Shown piece by piece: positions 16,777 through 26,676 of a stretch of 64,000 nucleotides of DNA; position 1 is the stretch's first letter; every line of letters starts with the position of its first letter. The position numbers were made by a program, and so were the translations under genes. Source of the stretch: G965222505 sp965222505 (lineage in GTDB: Bacteria; Bacteroidota; Rhodothermia; Rhodothermales; DATKEJ01); contig OZ244956.1 of assembly GCA_965222505.1 (NCBI GenBank), positions 1,860,001 to 1,924,000 of the forward strand. Reading direction: 5' to 3'. Below the pieces are notes generated by a model. The model was not told the origin of the DNA. It saw only the letters and a list, made by a program, of their open reading frames with translations, and did not search any database.

Positions 16777-17592
16777 ATGCAGGCCCCCCTCCCCGCGTAC
16801 TGGACGTTACCCATACCCCTGCGATGGGTAGCCCTCGTCCTCATGCTGACCATGACCAGCTGTTCCGGAACACGCGGCCTTCCGCCGGATGCCGAAACCC
16901 CGGCGCTATTTCCCAACCATTCGGCCCTACAAATTCAACGGGCCATCCGGGCCTCCACTGATACCCTGACCGCATTTAAAAGCCGGGCACGGGTCAAGAT
17001 TCGTACCCCCGAACTTAAACGGAACGTTACCGTCCGCTTCTGGCAACGCCAGTCCGATTCCCTCTATGCCTCGGTTCATGCCACCCTCGGCATTGAGGCC
17101 GCACGAACCCTGGTCACACCGGACAGCTTCTACGTCTACGACCGGTTCAATCGGCGCTTGCTCTACGGCCCCTTGGCCTATGCCGGTACCTACCTGCCCA
17201 CCCCGGCCTCGGCCGACGAAATGTTTGCCAACCTCACCGGCATCCTGTACCCTCAGGCCGATCTCGACTGGACCGTCGAAGCCGATTCTGCATCCTACAC
17301 CCTGCGCGATGCCACGGGAACGTTTACCTATGAGATCAACCCGGCCTTTTGGCGGGTCACACGGTTCGAAGCCCGAACCGCTTCCGGCGAACTCCTTGAT
17401 GAGCGCGCCTTTTACGATTTTGAAGAGGTCGACGGCGTCGTTATTCCCCGGCGGATTCGCTTCAACCGTCCCCTGGACAACAGTGAAGTGACGCTCCACC
17501 ATCAGCGCATCAAACTCAACCCGGATGCCCTCTCCTTCGCATTCAAAACCGGGCGCATCAATGAGCGTGTCTTATTGGATGGTGCCCCATGA
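16777..17592 (+). CDS. DUF4292 domain lipoprotein
   Basis: The 271-residue product has a signal peptide ending in lipobox MTSC (Cys29) and then a DUF4292-like fold. This is a beta-rich, LolA/LolB-like domain starting with an ALQIQRAIRASTDTLTAFKS helix and strands such as VRFWQRQSDSLYASV. Function is unknown. LolB-like carrying of lipoprotein or lipid is a reasonable family-level guess. The stop overlaps the next start by 4 bp (ATGA), so it is translationally coupled to the EnvC-like gene. The start lies 1 bp after the preceding TPR gene, indicating one operon. Confidence 0.85.
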   Translation: MQAPLPAYWTLPIPLRWVALVLMLTMTSCSGTRGLPPDAETPALFPNHSALQIQRAIRASTDTLTAFKSRARVKIRTPELKRNVTVRFWQRQSDSLYASVHATLGIEAARTLVTPDSFYVYDRFNRRLLYGPLAYAGTYLPTPASADEMFANLTGILYPQADLDWTVEADSASYTLRDATGTFTYEINPAFWRVTRFEARTASGELLDERAFYDFEEVDGVVIPRRIRFNRPLDNSEVTLHHQRIKLNPDALSFAFKTGRINERVLLDGAP

Positions 17593-18827
17593 GGCTGATG
17601 CGATTCCATATCGCCTATTGTGTCCTGCTGGGCAGTCTGTGTTGGTTCGGTAGCGTTCGACCGGCCTATGCCCAGGCCGAAAGCGATAGCCTGAGCCGGG
17701 CGGCCCGCATCCAGACCGAACGCGAATTACAGGCCCTCGAAGACCAGATCAGCCAGTATGAAAAACGCCTCACGGTGGCACGGCGTGAGGAGCATACGGC
17801 CCTGCGCACCCTGGAAGACCTGAACCGGCAGATCAAGGTACGCGAACGCCTCCTGCGCACCTACCGACGGCGCAACCGGCAGATGGAAGTCGAACGCGAC
17901 AGCACCCGCCAGAACATCACCGTTCTGCAAAGAGACTTGCAACGCCTCGAAGAGCAGTACCGGGGGTATGTGGTGCACTCCTACAAACACGGCCGGCTTA
18001 AATACCTCTCCCTCCTGTTTTCCTCCCAATCCCTCAACCAGATGCTGGTGCGGATTCAATACCTGCGCCGCTTCGCCGAACAACGGGAAATCAAACGCGA
18101 GCAGATTGCCGAGAAGACCCAAAACCTGCAACAACACGAGCGCGATCTACAACGCATGATCGCCCGCAACACCGAACTGGCACAAAAGGGCGACAATGAA
18201 CGCAACAAGCTGGCCCTGCTCCAAAACCAGCGGACGCAGGTGGTCGATGACCTCAAGGCCCGGCGGTCTGCCATCGAACAAGAGCTGCGCCAAAAACGCC
18301 GGGATGCCGAACAGCTTCAGGCCCAACTCAAACGGTTCATCGCCGAAGAAGCCGAACGCCGCCGCGCCCTCGCCAGCGTCGACCCCATCAGTACCGAGGA
18401 ATTCAAGAACCTGGCAGCCTCCTTCAGCAAAAACAAGGGGGGCCTGCCCTGGCCCGTGCAAGGCGTCGTGACGGAAGCCTTCGGGACCCGCGTCCATCCG
18501 GTCTACAAAACCCGTACGCGGAATCCCGGCATTGAAATCAGTACCAAACCCGGAGCCGACGTGCGGGCCGTCTTCGACGGTTCCGTGACTCAGGTCTTCG
18601 TCATGCCGGGGTACGGCCAGTGCATCATGGTCTGGCACGGCGACTACACCACGGTCTATAGCAATTTCTCCTCCATCAGCGTGAACCAGGGCGACCGTAT
18701 CCAGGCCGGGCAACTCCTGGGCTATGCGGGCACCGATGCCCAACCCAAAGGAAGTGCCCTCTTCTTTGCCCTCTTCAACCCCAAAGGCAAAGAACTCGAC
18801 CCCAAGCCATGGCTAAAAAGAAAGTAG
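17589..18827 (+). CDS. EnvC-like murein hydrolase activator (degenerate M23)
   Basis: Periplasmic 412-residue protein: signal peptide (residues 1-29), long coiled coil (about 35-265), and a C-terminal LytM/M23 domain (about 285-410). The zinc ligands of active M23 enzymes are missing. The HxxxD position reads NPGIEIS, the YxH position reads YSNFSS, and the final HxH reads FFALF. This matches the EnvC class, which activates amidases instead of cutting peptidoglycan itself. It is the last gene of the three-gene envelope operon. An active enzyme is unlikely. The partner amidase is not in this window. Confidence 0.9.
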   Translation: MRLMRFHIAYCVLLGSLCWFGSVRPAYAQAESDSLSRAARIQTERELQALEDQISQYEKRLTVARREEHTALRTLEDLNRQIKVRERLLRTYRRRNRQMEVERDSTRQNITVLQRDLQRLEEQYRGYVVHSYKHGRLKYLSLLFSSQSLNQMLVRIQYLRRFAEQREIKREQIAEKTQNLQQHERDLQRMIARNTELAQKGDNERNKLALLQNQRTQVVDDLKARRSAIEQELRQKRRDAEQLQAQLKRFIAEEAERRRALASVDPISTEEFKNLAASFSKNKGGLPWPVQGVVTEAFGTRVHPVYKTRTRNPGIEISTKPGADVRAVFDGSVTQVFVMPGYGQCIMVWHGDYTTVYSNFSSISVNQGDRIQAGQLLGYAGTDAQPKGSALFFALFNPKGKELDPKPWLKRK

Positions 18828-18916
18828 GTATTTAGCCCCTGAATTCGCCTTGCACCCCACTTCGGCTACCTGTACCTTAAACCACCAGTATTACCTCTCC
18901 TCAATCCATTCACCAC

Positions 18917-20626
18917 ATGTATTGGACCCCAATCCAGACGGCCCTGCGCTGGTCGTTCCTTCTGGTTTGCCTGACGGTTGTATGGCCCCAGGCACTACAC
19001 GCCCAAAACACGCCAGCAACCGAATTCACCGTCGCGCCGGTTACCCACACCTACTACATTCAAAATGCCCGCATCGTCCAGGCCCCTGGCCGCGTGCTGG
19101 AACAAGGCGCGGTCCTGATTCGCGATGGCCTCATCGAAGCCGTCGGGGCCAACGTACCGATTCCATTTGATGCCCGCGTGATCCCCGGTGACTCCCTCAC
19201 GGTGTACGCCGGCTTCATCGACGGTCTCTCTCATGCGGGCCTCCCCCAACCCAAGCGAGAAACCCGCCCCGAAAAAGTACCCCGCCCCGGTGATCCCCCC
19301 AACGACAAGGCAGGCATCCAACCCGACCGCGATGTTCGCACGCTGATCAAACCGGATGACACCTCCATCAAAGCCCTGCGCGATGCCGGTTTTACCGCCG
19401 CCCACGTGGTACCCCACGGCCAGATGCTGCCCGGTAGCGGTGCGGTCGTTTTGTTGGCAGGCAATCAGGTGCAGGATATGGTGGTCCAGGGCCGCAGCAG
19501 CCTGTTTGCCCAATTCACCGGGGCGCGGCAAATGTACCCAGCCACCAGCATGGGCATCCTCGCGAAATGGCGAAATCTTTACCATCAAGCGACCCAACGC
19601 AGTGCCCTCGCCCAACGCTACACCACCGATCCAACCGGTCTCCCCCGCCCCGCCTACGATCCGGTCCATGAAGCCCTCTTCCCCGTCGTGGCCGGGACCC
19701 AGCCCGTCATGTTCCATGCCGATGATGCCCTCGATGCCCGGCGGGCCATCAGCCTCAGCAAAGAACTCGGGTTCAAACTTCTGCTCGGAGACCTCAAAGA
19801 AGGCTGGTGGCTAACCGATGCCCTCGGGGACATCCCGCTCTTTCTCTCCCTTGACCTCCCCAAAAAGGTCAAAGATGCCCAAAAGGATTCGGTCCAGAAC
19901 GCCCCCGTCCGCACACCGAACCATGCGGCCACATCAACCGAGGCAGATCAACTGAAAAAGGCACAGGCGGCCATGCGGGCCAGGCATGAAACCCAGGCCG
20001 CCACCCTCAAGGCCGAGGGCTTCCGTTTTGGCTTCTCCACCCTCAGCACCAAACCGAAAGACGTACGCGCCAACCTGCAACGCATCATCGGTGCGGGCCT
20101 CTCGGAAGCAGATGCCCTGGCCGCCCTCACTACGGATGCCGCCGCCCTGCTCGGCCTGGACCGCAGAATGGGCAGCGTGGATGCCGGTAAGATGGCCAAC
20201 CTGGTGGTGACTACCGGCCCCTATTTCGACGAAAAAACCAAAATCCGCCACGTGTTCATCGATGGGAAACCCTTTACCTACGAGATCAAACCGGACAAGC
20301 CCAAAAACGACGACTCAGTCACAGCGACCGGCACCTGGGCCTTTGATATCGAAACTGAACAAGGCCCCGTAACCGGAACCCTCGTTCTGCAAGACGACCT
20401 GAGCGGCACCTTCTTCAACTCTTTCACCGGCGAAACCACATCCGTCGAATCGGCCAACCTGGACGGCAACCAGTTGACCTTCACCACACAGATCAACGTG
20501 GAAGGCCAAGCCGTTCCGATCACGGTAACGGCCACCTTCGAGGGGGATGCCATCAGCGGATCGGTCGATGTACCCGGCCAGGGGGTGTATGCCTTTGAAG
20601 GGACCCGTTCCAGCGATCCGCAGTAA
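18917..20626 (+). CDS. Amidohydrolase-family protein, metal site degenerate (first of three)
   Basis: Exported protein of 569 residues with a signal peptide ending LHAQ (about residue 30). The amidohydrolase N-terminal beta-sandwich follows (YYIQNARIVQAPGRVLEQGA). The usual HxH metal motif after the GxxD turn is replaced by VYAGFIDGLSHAGLP, so the first two ligands are absent. The C-terminal TIM-barrel part still shows the amidohydrolase signature LGLDRRMGSVDAGKMANLV. Residues about 465-565 form an extra beta-rich domain (TGTWAFDIETEQG onward). Two further amidohydrolases follow on the same strand. It may form a heteromer with the intact neighbour; that is inference. Confidence 0.85.
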   Translation: MYWTPIQTALRWSFLLVCLTVVWPQALHAQNTPATEFTVAPVTHTYYIQNARIVQAPGRVLEQGAVLIRDGLIEAVGANVPIPFDARVIPGDSLTVYAGFIDGLSHAGLPQPKRETRPEKVPRPGDPPNDKAGIQPDRDVRTLIKPDDTSIKALRDAGFTAAHVVPHGQMLPGSGAVVLLAGNQVQDMVVQGRSSLFAQFTGARQMYPATSMGILAKWRNLYHQATQRSALAQRYTTDPTGLPRPAYDPVHEALFPVVAGTQPVMFHADDALDARRAISLSKELGFKLLLGDLKEGWWLTDALGDIPLFLSLDLPKKVKDAQKDSVQNAPVRTPNHAATSTEADQLKKAQAAMRARHETQAATLKAEGFRFGFSTLSTKPKDVRANLQRIIGAGLSEADALAALTTDAAALLGLDRRMGSVDAGKMANLVVTTGPYFDEKTKIRHVFIDGKPFTYEIKPDKPKNDDSVTATGTWAFDIETEQGPVTGTLVLQDDLSGTFFNSFTGETTSVESANLDGNQLTFTTQINVEGQAVPITVTATFEGDAISGSVDVPGQGVYAFEGTRSSDPQ

Positions 20627-20660
20627 GCCCGCCTTTTTTGTCATGAGATTATTGAGCATC

Positions 20661-21995
20661 ATGAAAACCAGATTCTTTCCGATCACCTGCCTCCTGGGCC
20701 TCTTGCTGATCCCCTTTGGCCAAACCCTTGCCCAGGACCTGCTGATCAAAAACGCGACGGTCCTGACCGTTACCAACGGCACGCTGGAAAACACCGACCT
20801 CCTCGTCCGAAATGGCCGCATTGCCGAACTCGGCCAGGGCTTAACGGCCCCGGACGGAGCCCAAGAAATCGACGGTGCAAACCGGTACGTCATGCCTGGC
20901 ATTATCGACGCCCACTCCCACATTGGCATCAGCAACGTCAATGAGGCCACCAACCCTGTGACGGCTGAAGTGAAGGTGGGCGATGTGGTAAATCCGTTTG
21001 ACCTATCGCTGTACCGTGCCCTGGCGGGTGGCGTAACGATTGCCCATGCCATGCACGGCTCGGCCAATGCCATCGGTGGACAATGTGAAACCCTCAAACT
21101 GCACTTTGGAGAAACCAACCCGGAAGCGATCAAAATGGAGGGTGCTCCACGGACCATCAAGTTTGCCCTTGGGGAAAACCCCACCCGCGTCCATGGCCGC
21201 AACAACAACGTCCGGCCCCGCACCCGGATGGGCGTCGAAATGGTCATTCGTGAAGCATTTACCCAGGCCCAGGCCTACATGAAAGCCCAGGATCAGTACA
21301 CCACCGAACGCGCCCGCAACCCCCGTGCGGTTCCTCCTGAGCACAACGAACGCCTGGAAGCCCTGGCCGATGTGCTACGCGGCAACATCCTGATCCACAG
21401 CCATTCCTACCGCGCCGATGAAATCCTGATGCTGATGGATGTGCTGAAGGATTTCGGGGTGGAACGTATCACCTTCCAACACGCCAATGAAGGCTATAAG
21501 GTGGCCCCCGAACTGGCCGCCTTCGGAGCCGGTGCATCGGTATTTGCCGACTGGTGGGCATACAAATTCGAGGTCTACTATTCCTCGGCCTACAATGCCG
21601 CCATCCTGACCCGCAATGGCGTCCGGACCTCCATCAACAGTGACTCCGGCGAACTCATCCGGCATCTGTACCACGAGGCCGCCAAAACCCAGAAGTACGG
21701 CGATCTCACGGATGACGAAGCTCTCGCCCTGATCACCATTAACCCGGCGTGGCAACTTGGCATCGACGACCGCGTCGGCTCTATTGAAGTGGGCAAAGAG
21801 GCAGATCTGGCTGTGTTCAACGCGCACCCGCTGTCCATCTACGCCGTCGCCGAATACACCATCGTAGACGGCATGGTCCGCTTCGACCGCAGCGCCGATC
21901 CCGACGACATGCGCCTCCGCTTCGACCCGGATATCCCCGTAGAAACCGTGACCCTCTGGACTGAAGCCGAAGACCAATGCATGGTGATGGAATAA
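20661..21995 (+). CDS. Amidohydrolase (imidazolonepropionase-like), metal site intact
   Basis: Secreted metal-dependent hydrolase of 444 residues; substrate unknown. The ATG at 20661 gives a clean signal peptide (MKTRFFPITCLLG to FGQTLAQ). The ATG at 20643 is possible, and earlier ones overlap the previous gene. The HxH ligands are present in MPGIIDAHSHIGIS, followed by downstream ligand regions (NILIHSHSYRADE, ITFQHANEGYK) and the NSDSGE motif. The C-terminus has the standard IDDRVGSIEVGKEADLAVF. It is the only one of the three tandem amidohydrolases that keeps the full metal site. It starts 34 bp after the first. Confidence 0.9.
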   Translation: MKTRFFPITCLLGLLLIPFGQTLAQDLLIKNATVLTVTNGTLENTDLLVRNGRIAELGQGLTAPDGAQEIDGANRYVMPGIIDAHSHIGISNVNEATNPVTAEVKVGDVVNPFDLSLYRALAGGVTIAHAMHGSANAIGGQCETLKLHFGETNPEAIKMEGAPRTIKFALGENPTRVHGRNNNVRPRTRMGVEMVIREAFTQAQAYMKAQDQYTTERARNPRAVPPEHNERLEALADVLRGNILIHSHSYRADEILMLMDVLKDFGVERITFQHANEGYKVAPELAAFGAGASVFADWWAYKFEVYYSSAYNAAILTRNGVRTSINSDSGELIRHLYHEAAKTQKYGDLTDDEALALITINPAWQLGIDDRVGSIEVGKEADLAVFNAHPLSIYAVAEYTIVDGMVRFDRSADPDDMRLRFDPDIPVETVTLWTEAEDQCMVME

Positions 21996-22056
21996 TGGTC
22001 AATGGGTACCAATCATTGACAATCGACAATTGACCATTGACAATCGACAATTCAAC
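21991..22056. repeat. Heptad-period repeat (TTGACAA type) between amidohydrolases
   Basis: Bases 22014-22052 are consecutive 7-mers TTGACAA, TCGACAA, TTGACCA, TTGACAA, TCGACAA. AATGGTCAAT (21994-22003) is inverted relative to ATTGACCATT (22029-22038). Same family as 39131-39254 and 43249-43330. Confidence 0.8.
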
Positions 22057-22096
22057 AAGATCTGAAGATTACTGACTCGCTTACCCATACCACCCC

Positions 22097-23401
22097 ATGA
22101 AAACACTCCTCGCCCTCCTCCTTCTCCTCTTGCTGGCTCCCCTGGCCCAGGCCCAGGAACCCAACCCTACCAAGGGCACCTTCGTCCTGACCAATGCCCG
22201 GATTGAGACCATCAGCAACGGCACCATCGAACGAGGCACCCTTATCATCCGGGACGGCAAGATCGATACCCTCGGCACAAACATTTCCGTCCCGCAGGAT
22301 GCCGACGAAGTCATCGACTGCAATGGCCTGACCCTCTATCCCGGCTTGATCAATAGTGGCACCAACATTGGCCTGGTCGAAGTCGGCTCGCTGCCCGAAA
22401 CCCGCGATACCGGCGAGTTGGGTGATATTACCCCGCACATGAAAGTCCTTACCGCCATCAACCCGAACTCGGTGGTCATCCCCACCACCCGTGTGAGTGG
22501 CGTCACGACGGTCCTCACCAATCCGAGCAGCGGCATGTTGCCTGGTACCTCGGCCCTCATCAATCTGGTGGGCTATACCCCGCAACAGATGTCCGCCGGG
22601 TTTAGCGGGATGGTCCTGAACTTCCCCACCACGGGCCGCCGAGGCCGGTTTGACCGACGCTCTGAGAAAGAGATCAAAAAAGCCTCCGACAAGGCCCTCA
22701 AGACGCTCAACGATACGTGGGACGATGCGGTCCTGTTTGCCCGGATCGACTCGGCCCATACCGCCAACCCGGACCCCAACCGTGCCCCCGCCTATGTGCC
22801 GGAAATGCAGGCCTTGATCCCGGTGATACGCGGCGAGATGCCGCTCCTGCTGGAAGTCAATGCCGCCAAAGACATCCAGGCCGCCCTGAAATGGGTAAAG
22901 GACCGCAACGTCAAAGCCATCTTCACCGGCGTGAGCGAAGGCTGGCGCGTGGCAGATGAAATAGCCGGCGCGGGTATTCCCTGCATCGTAGGACCCATCC
23001 TTTCGCTCCCAACGCGGGGCTCGGATCGCTATGACAAAGCCTATGCCAACGCGGGCCTGCTCCACAAGGCCGGGGTCAAGGTGGCGCTACGCACACGAGA
23101 TACGGCCAATGCCCGGAACCTGCCCTACCACGCCGGTTTTTCCGCCACCTACGGCATGGGCCGCGAGGCCGCGTTGAAAGCCGTCACCCAAATCCCGGCT
23201 GAAATCTTTGGCCTGTCCGACCAACTGGGTACCCTCGAACCCGGAAAAAACGCGACCCTATTTGCCGCCAACGGCGATCCGTTCGAGACCCAAACGGACG
23301 TCTTGCATGTATTCATTGACGGCTACCGCATACCCCAGACCGACCGGCAACGACGACTGTACGAAGAATTTCTGGCACGCACACCAGGTCTCGGCAAATA
23401 A
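22097..23401 (+). CDS. Amidohydrolase-family protein, metal site degenerate (third of three)
   Basis: Secreted 434-residue protein with signal peptide MKTLLALLLLLLLAPLAQAQ. The N-terminal beta-sandwich is typical (FVLTNARIETISNGTIERG). The HxH motif is replaced by LYPGLINSGTNIGL, so no metal ligands remain there. Later histidines of the family are also not evident. The C-terminal signature IFGLSDQLGTLEPGKNATLF is kept. It probably lacks hydrolase activity by itself. Paired with the intact enzyme upstream, it may be a structural subunit; that is inference from gene order. Confidence 0.85.
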   Translation: MKTLLALLLLLLLAPLAQAQEPNPTKGTFVLTNARIETISNGTIERGTLIIRDGKIDTLGTNISVPQDADEVIDCNGLTLYPGLINSGTNIGLVEVGSLPETRDTGELGDITPHMKVLTAINPNSVVIPTTRVSGVTTVLTNPSSGMLPGTSALINLVGYTPQQMSAGFSGMVLNFPTTGRRGRFDRRSEKEIKKASDKALKTLNDTWDDAVLFARIDSAHTANPDPNRAPAYVPEMQALIPVIRGEMPLLLEVNAAKDIQAALKWVKDRNVKAIFTGVSEGWRVADEIAGAGIPCIVGPILSLPTRGSDRYDKAYANAGLLHKAGVKVALRTRDTANARNLPYHAGFSATYGMGREAALKAVTQIPAEIFGLSDQLGTLEPGKNATLFAANGDPFETQTDVLHVFIDGYRIPQTDRQRRLYEEFLARTPGLGK

Positions 23402-23410
23402 GCACCTCCT

Positions 23411-25246
23411 GTGCCAACCAAACCCCGCCTCCTGGACCACCTGACCCACCACAGCCAACGGCTGGAACGACGCATTGAGGCCATTGACCGACTCGGCGGA
23501 CAATTTGCCACGGCGCGGCTGCTGATTGTGCTAGGCGGAGGCCTCCTGACCTTCTTTACGTATCGATGGTTACCTAATGCTGGTTGGGGCATGACCCTGC
23601 TTGTGGGTCTCGTCTTTAGCGTGGTCGCCTTTTACCATCGGCGGGTAGACCGGAGCCTGAAAACCCACCAGACCTGGCTCCATCTCAAACGTACCCATCA
23701 AGCCCGCATGACGCACGATTGGGCACATGTGCCGCCCTCTCCCGTGCCCCACACTGCACCCGGCCACCCTTTTGCCACCGACCTCAACCTGATCGGCCCC
23801 CATAGCCTGCACCAACTCCTGAACGTAGCCGTTACCCAGGACGGTGCCCAACGCCTGCGCGATTGGCTGCTCACGACCGTCCCTGATCCCGACCACATCG
23901 CCCAACGGCAACACCGGGTCCGCGAGATGAAAGGCCGCCCCCTGTTCCGGGACAAACTGACCCTCGCTGCTACCCTCGCCGACCGCAAACCAGACCGCCC
24001 GTGGGACAGCCGGGAGGTCCTGGGGTGGCTGGATCGTAAACCCGCCGCCGCGTCCCTGCTTTCGCATATATGGGGCCTGGGTGTGCTGGGGATAGCCAAC
24101 CTGATGCTGATTGTGGCGGCCGCAAATGGCCTCCTCCCGTGGCTATTGCCTCAACTGGGTCTGGTGGTATACGCGGGCCTCTACCTGCGCAAGTTTCGGG
24201 ACCTGGGAACGTCCTTCTTTGAGGCGCTCTCTCTCGAAACGGCCCTGGAGCAACTCTACAGCGTGGTCCGCTTCCTCGAAACATACCGCTACGGAAAATG
24301 CCGAAATCTGGCAGCATTGTGCCACCCCTTTCTGGACACCACCGACCGGCCCTCCGTGCACCTACGCCGCCTGCGCTGGCTTACCTCAGCCCTGAGTCTC
24401 AAGCAAAATCCGCTGGTCGGGCTTCTCATCAACCTGTTTTTCCCGTGGGACCTGTTTTTTATCCACCGGCTTAACCGGGAAAAAGCCGTACTGCGCAAAC
24501 TCTTGCCTGCATGGCTGGATGTGTGGTTTGAACTGGAAGCCCTGAACAGCCTCGCTGCATACGCTGATCTGAACCCGGCCACCGTATTTCCGGAATTCAC
24601 GAAGCAAGGCACGGCCTTCTCGGCAGAGGCCCTGGCCCATCCTCTCCTGCCGGACACTCATAAGGTAGCCAATGACTTTACCGTTCCGGACGTTGGACAC
24701 CTGGCCTTAATTACCGGCTCGAACATGTCCGGCAAAAGTACCTTTTTGCGCACCCTCGGCGTGAACCTGGCGCTGGCCTATGCCGGTGGCACCGTCGACG
24801 CCCGGCACTTCAAAACCGCACTATTCCGGGTGTTTACCTGCATTAATGTATCCGATTCCGTCACGGACGGACTGTCTTATTTTTATGCCGAGGTCAAACG
24901 CCTCAAGGCCCTGTTGGATGCCCTGAAGAAAACACATCAGTATCCGTTGTTTTTTCTGATTGATGAGATTTTCAGGGGCACCAACAACCGGGAACGTCTG
25001 ATCGGGAGCCGTTCTTTTTTACGGGCATTGGTGGATCAACACGGCGGAGGCGCTATTTCTACGCACGATCTGGAATTGGTCCGCCTGGCTGATGACCTGC
25101 CGGCCCTCACCAACTACCATTTTCGGGAAACCGTAGCAGACGGCCGGATGCAATTCGATTACCGGCTCCGCCCCGGACCTTGCCCGACAACGAACGCGCT
25201 GATCATCATGCGTATGGAAGGCTTGCCGGTTGATGAGGGTTCGTGA
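23411..25246 (+). CDS. Membrane-anchored MutS-family ATPase
   Basis: 611 residues, GTG start 9 bp after the previous stop. The C-terminal third is a MutS ATPase domain: Walker A GSNMSGKSTF (about residues 435-444), Walker B LFFLIDEIFRGTNN (about 513-526), and the ISTHD switch. It lacks the mismatch-recognition domain of MutS1 and the Smr nuclease of MutS2. The N-terminus has two close transmembrane helices (about 37-75), with more hydrophobic segments at about 210-250 and 335-350. So this is one of the uncharacterised MutS-like families with a membrane anchor, and a role in mismatch repair is doubtful. Confidence 0.88.
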   Translation: MPTKPRLLDHLTHHSQRLERRIEAIDRLGGQFATARLLIVLGGGLLTFFTYRWLPNAGWGMTLLVGLVFSVVAFYHRRVDRSLKTHQTWLHLKRTHQARMTHDWAHVPPSPVPHTAPGHPFATDLNLIGPHSLHQLLNVAVTQDGAQRLRDWLLTTVPDPDHIAQRQHRVREMKGRPLFRDKLTLAATLADRKPDRPWDSREVLGWLDRKPAAASLLSHIWGLGVLGIANLMLIVAAANGLLPWLLPQLGLVVYAGLYLRKFRDLGTSFFEALSLETALEQLYSVVRFLETYRYGKCRNLAALCHPFLDTTDRPSVHLRRLRWLTSALSLKQNPLVGLLINLFFPWDLFFIHRLNREKAVLRKLLPAWLDVWFELEALNSLAAYADLNPATVFPEFTKQGTAFSAEALAHPLLPDTHKVANDFTVPDVGHLALITGSNMSGKSTFLRTLGVNLALAYAGGTVDARHFKTALFRVFTCINVSDSVTDGLSYFYAEVKRLKALLDALKKTHQYPLFFLIDEIFRGTNNRERLIGSRSFLRALVDQHGGGAISTHDLELVRLADDLPALTNYHFRETVADGRMQFDYRLRPGPCPTTNALIIMRMEGLPVDEGS

Positions 25247-25321
25247 TGGAAGAAGCGTGCGAAGCTCTACCCTGTGCGTTATATTGACCCACCTCTTCAT
25301 CCCCTAATCCCTCCCCCGTCT

Positions 25322-26647
25322 ATGGCCGATCCCGCCCCCGCATCCTACGACAAGCGCGCCGTCTTTTCCTGGGCCTTGTATGACTTTGCCAATTCCTCCT
25401 TCACAACGCTCGTCGTGACCTTCATCTACGGGGCCTTTTTTACCAAACTCATGGCCGAGACTGAGATCCTGGGCACCGCCCTGTGGTCACGAGGGGTAAC
25501 CATTACAGCTATTACCGTCGCGTTGCTCTCCCCCATCATGGGAGCCCTCGCGGACCGGGGTGGATATCGAAAACTGTTTTTGTTCATCTCAACCGTCGTC
25601 TGTGTGGTGGGCACAGTCATGCTGTACTTCCCGGAGCCGTTTGAAGGGTTGAGTGCGGCCGGGTTGCCCTCGCAAGCGGCCCAGGCCCTCATCTGGTTTG
25701 TGGTCGCCAACATTGCCTTTGAGATGGGTGGGGTGTTTTACAACGCGTTCCTCCCCGACCTTGCCCCCGGCGATAAAATCGGGCGGATTTCCGGGTATGG
25801 CTGGGCGCTGGGCTACGTGGGCGGCCTCCTGTGTATGATGGTGGCGTTTGCAGCCCTTGTCTTTCCGGACATCCCCTGGTTTGGGATCACGAAAGAGGCC
25901 AGCCAGAACATCCGGGCGACGAATCTGCTGGTGGCCGGGTGGTTTGCCCTGTTCAGCATCCCCATGTTTTTGTTTGTTAAGGAAGACCGGTCGCGGGTGG
26001 AGGCCAACAAGGGAAACCTGCTGAAAGAGACCTTCGGCCAGTTGGCCCAAACCTTCAAGGAGATTCGCCCTTACCGCCAGGTGGTTCGGCTCCTGGTTGC
26101 CCGGTTGTTTTACAACGATGGCCTCGTGACGATCTTCGCCTTTGGCGGCATCTATGCCGGGATCACCTTCGGGTTTGACTTTGATGAGATTATCCTCTTT
26201 GGGATTGTCCTGAACATCACCGCCGGACTGGGGGCCTTCCTGTTGGGGTTCCTCGACGACAAGATCGGGGGCAAGCGGACCATCCAGATTACCATCGTCG
26301 GCCTTTCGGTGGCTACACTGCTTGGGGTTGTAGCGCCCACCAAACTATGGTTCTGGATCGCCGGCATTCTGATCGGGATTTTTTCCGGCCCGAACCAGTC
26401 GGCCAGCCGGTCGTTGCTGGGCCGGTTTGTACCGCCTGACAAAGAGAACGAGTTCTACGGGTTTTTTGCCTTCTCGGGCAAGGCCACGGCCTTTATGGGC
26501 CCCTTCCTGTTCGGGATTCTCACCACGGCGTTTGGCACCCAGCGGGCCGGTGTGGCTGCGGTGCTGGTGTTCTTCCTGATTGGAGGCATCCTGCTCCAAT
26601 CCGTCAATGAAAAAGAAGGCATCGACCTAGCCGGACGACCAAACTAA
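25322..26647 (+). CDS. MFS transporter, UMF1 (Atg22-like) family
   Basis: Inner-membrane transporter of 441 residues with about 12 transmembrane helices. The start at 25322 (MADPAPASYDKRAVFSWALY) is preferred to the ATG 48 bp upstream. It places the family hallmark FSWALYDFANSSF near the N-terminus. The GALADRGGYRK loop between helices 2 and 3 corresponds to the MFS A-motif, and LDDKIGGKR in the second half is its repeat. The substrate is unknown; fungal Atg22 exports amino acids from the vacuole. It lies between the MutS-like and Nif3 genes on the same strand, with no clear functional link. Confidence 0.92.
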   Translation: MADPAPASYDKRAVFSWALYDFANSSFTTLVVTFIYGAFFTKLMAETEILGTALWSRGVTITAITVALLSPIMGALADRGGYRKLFLFISTVVCVVGTVMLYFPEPFEGLSAAGLPSQAAQALIWFVVANIAFEMGGVFYNAFLPDLAPGDKIGRISGYGWALGYVGGLLCMMVAFAALVFPDIPWFGITKEASQNIRATNLLVAGWFALFSIPMFLFVKEDRSRVEANKGNLLKETFGQLAQTFKEIRPYRQVVRLLVARLFYNDGLVTIFAFGGIYAGITFGFDFDEIILFGIVLNITAGLGAFLLGFLDDKIGGKRTIQITIVGLSVATLLGVVAPTKLWFWIAGILIGIFSGPNQSASRSLLGRFVPPDKENEFYGFFAFSGKATAFMGPFLFGILTTAFGTQRAGVAAVLVFFLIGGILLQSVNEKEGIDLAGRPN

Positions 26648-26676
26648 CAGTACCCCAAAAAATCACATCACGCTTC

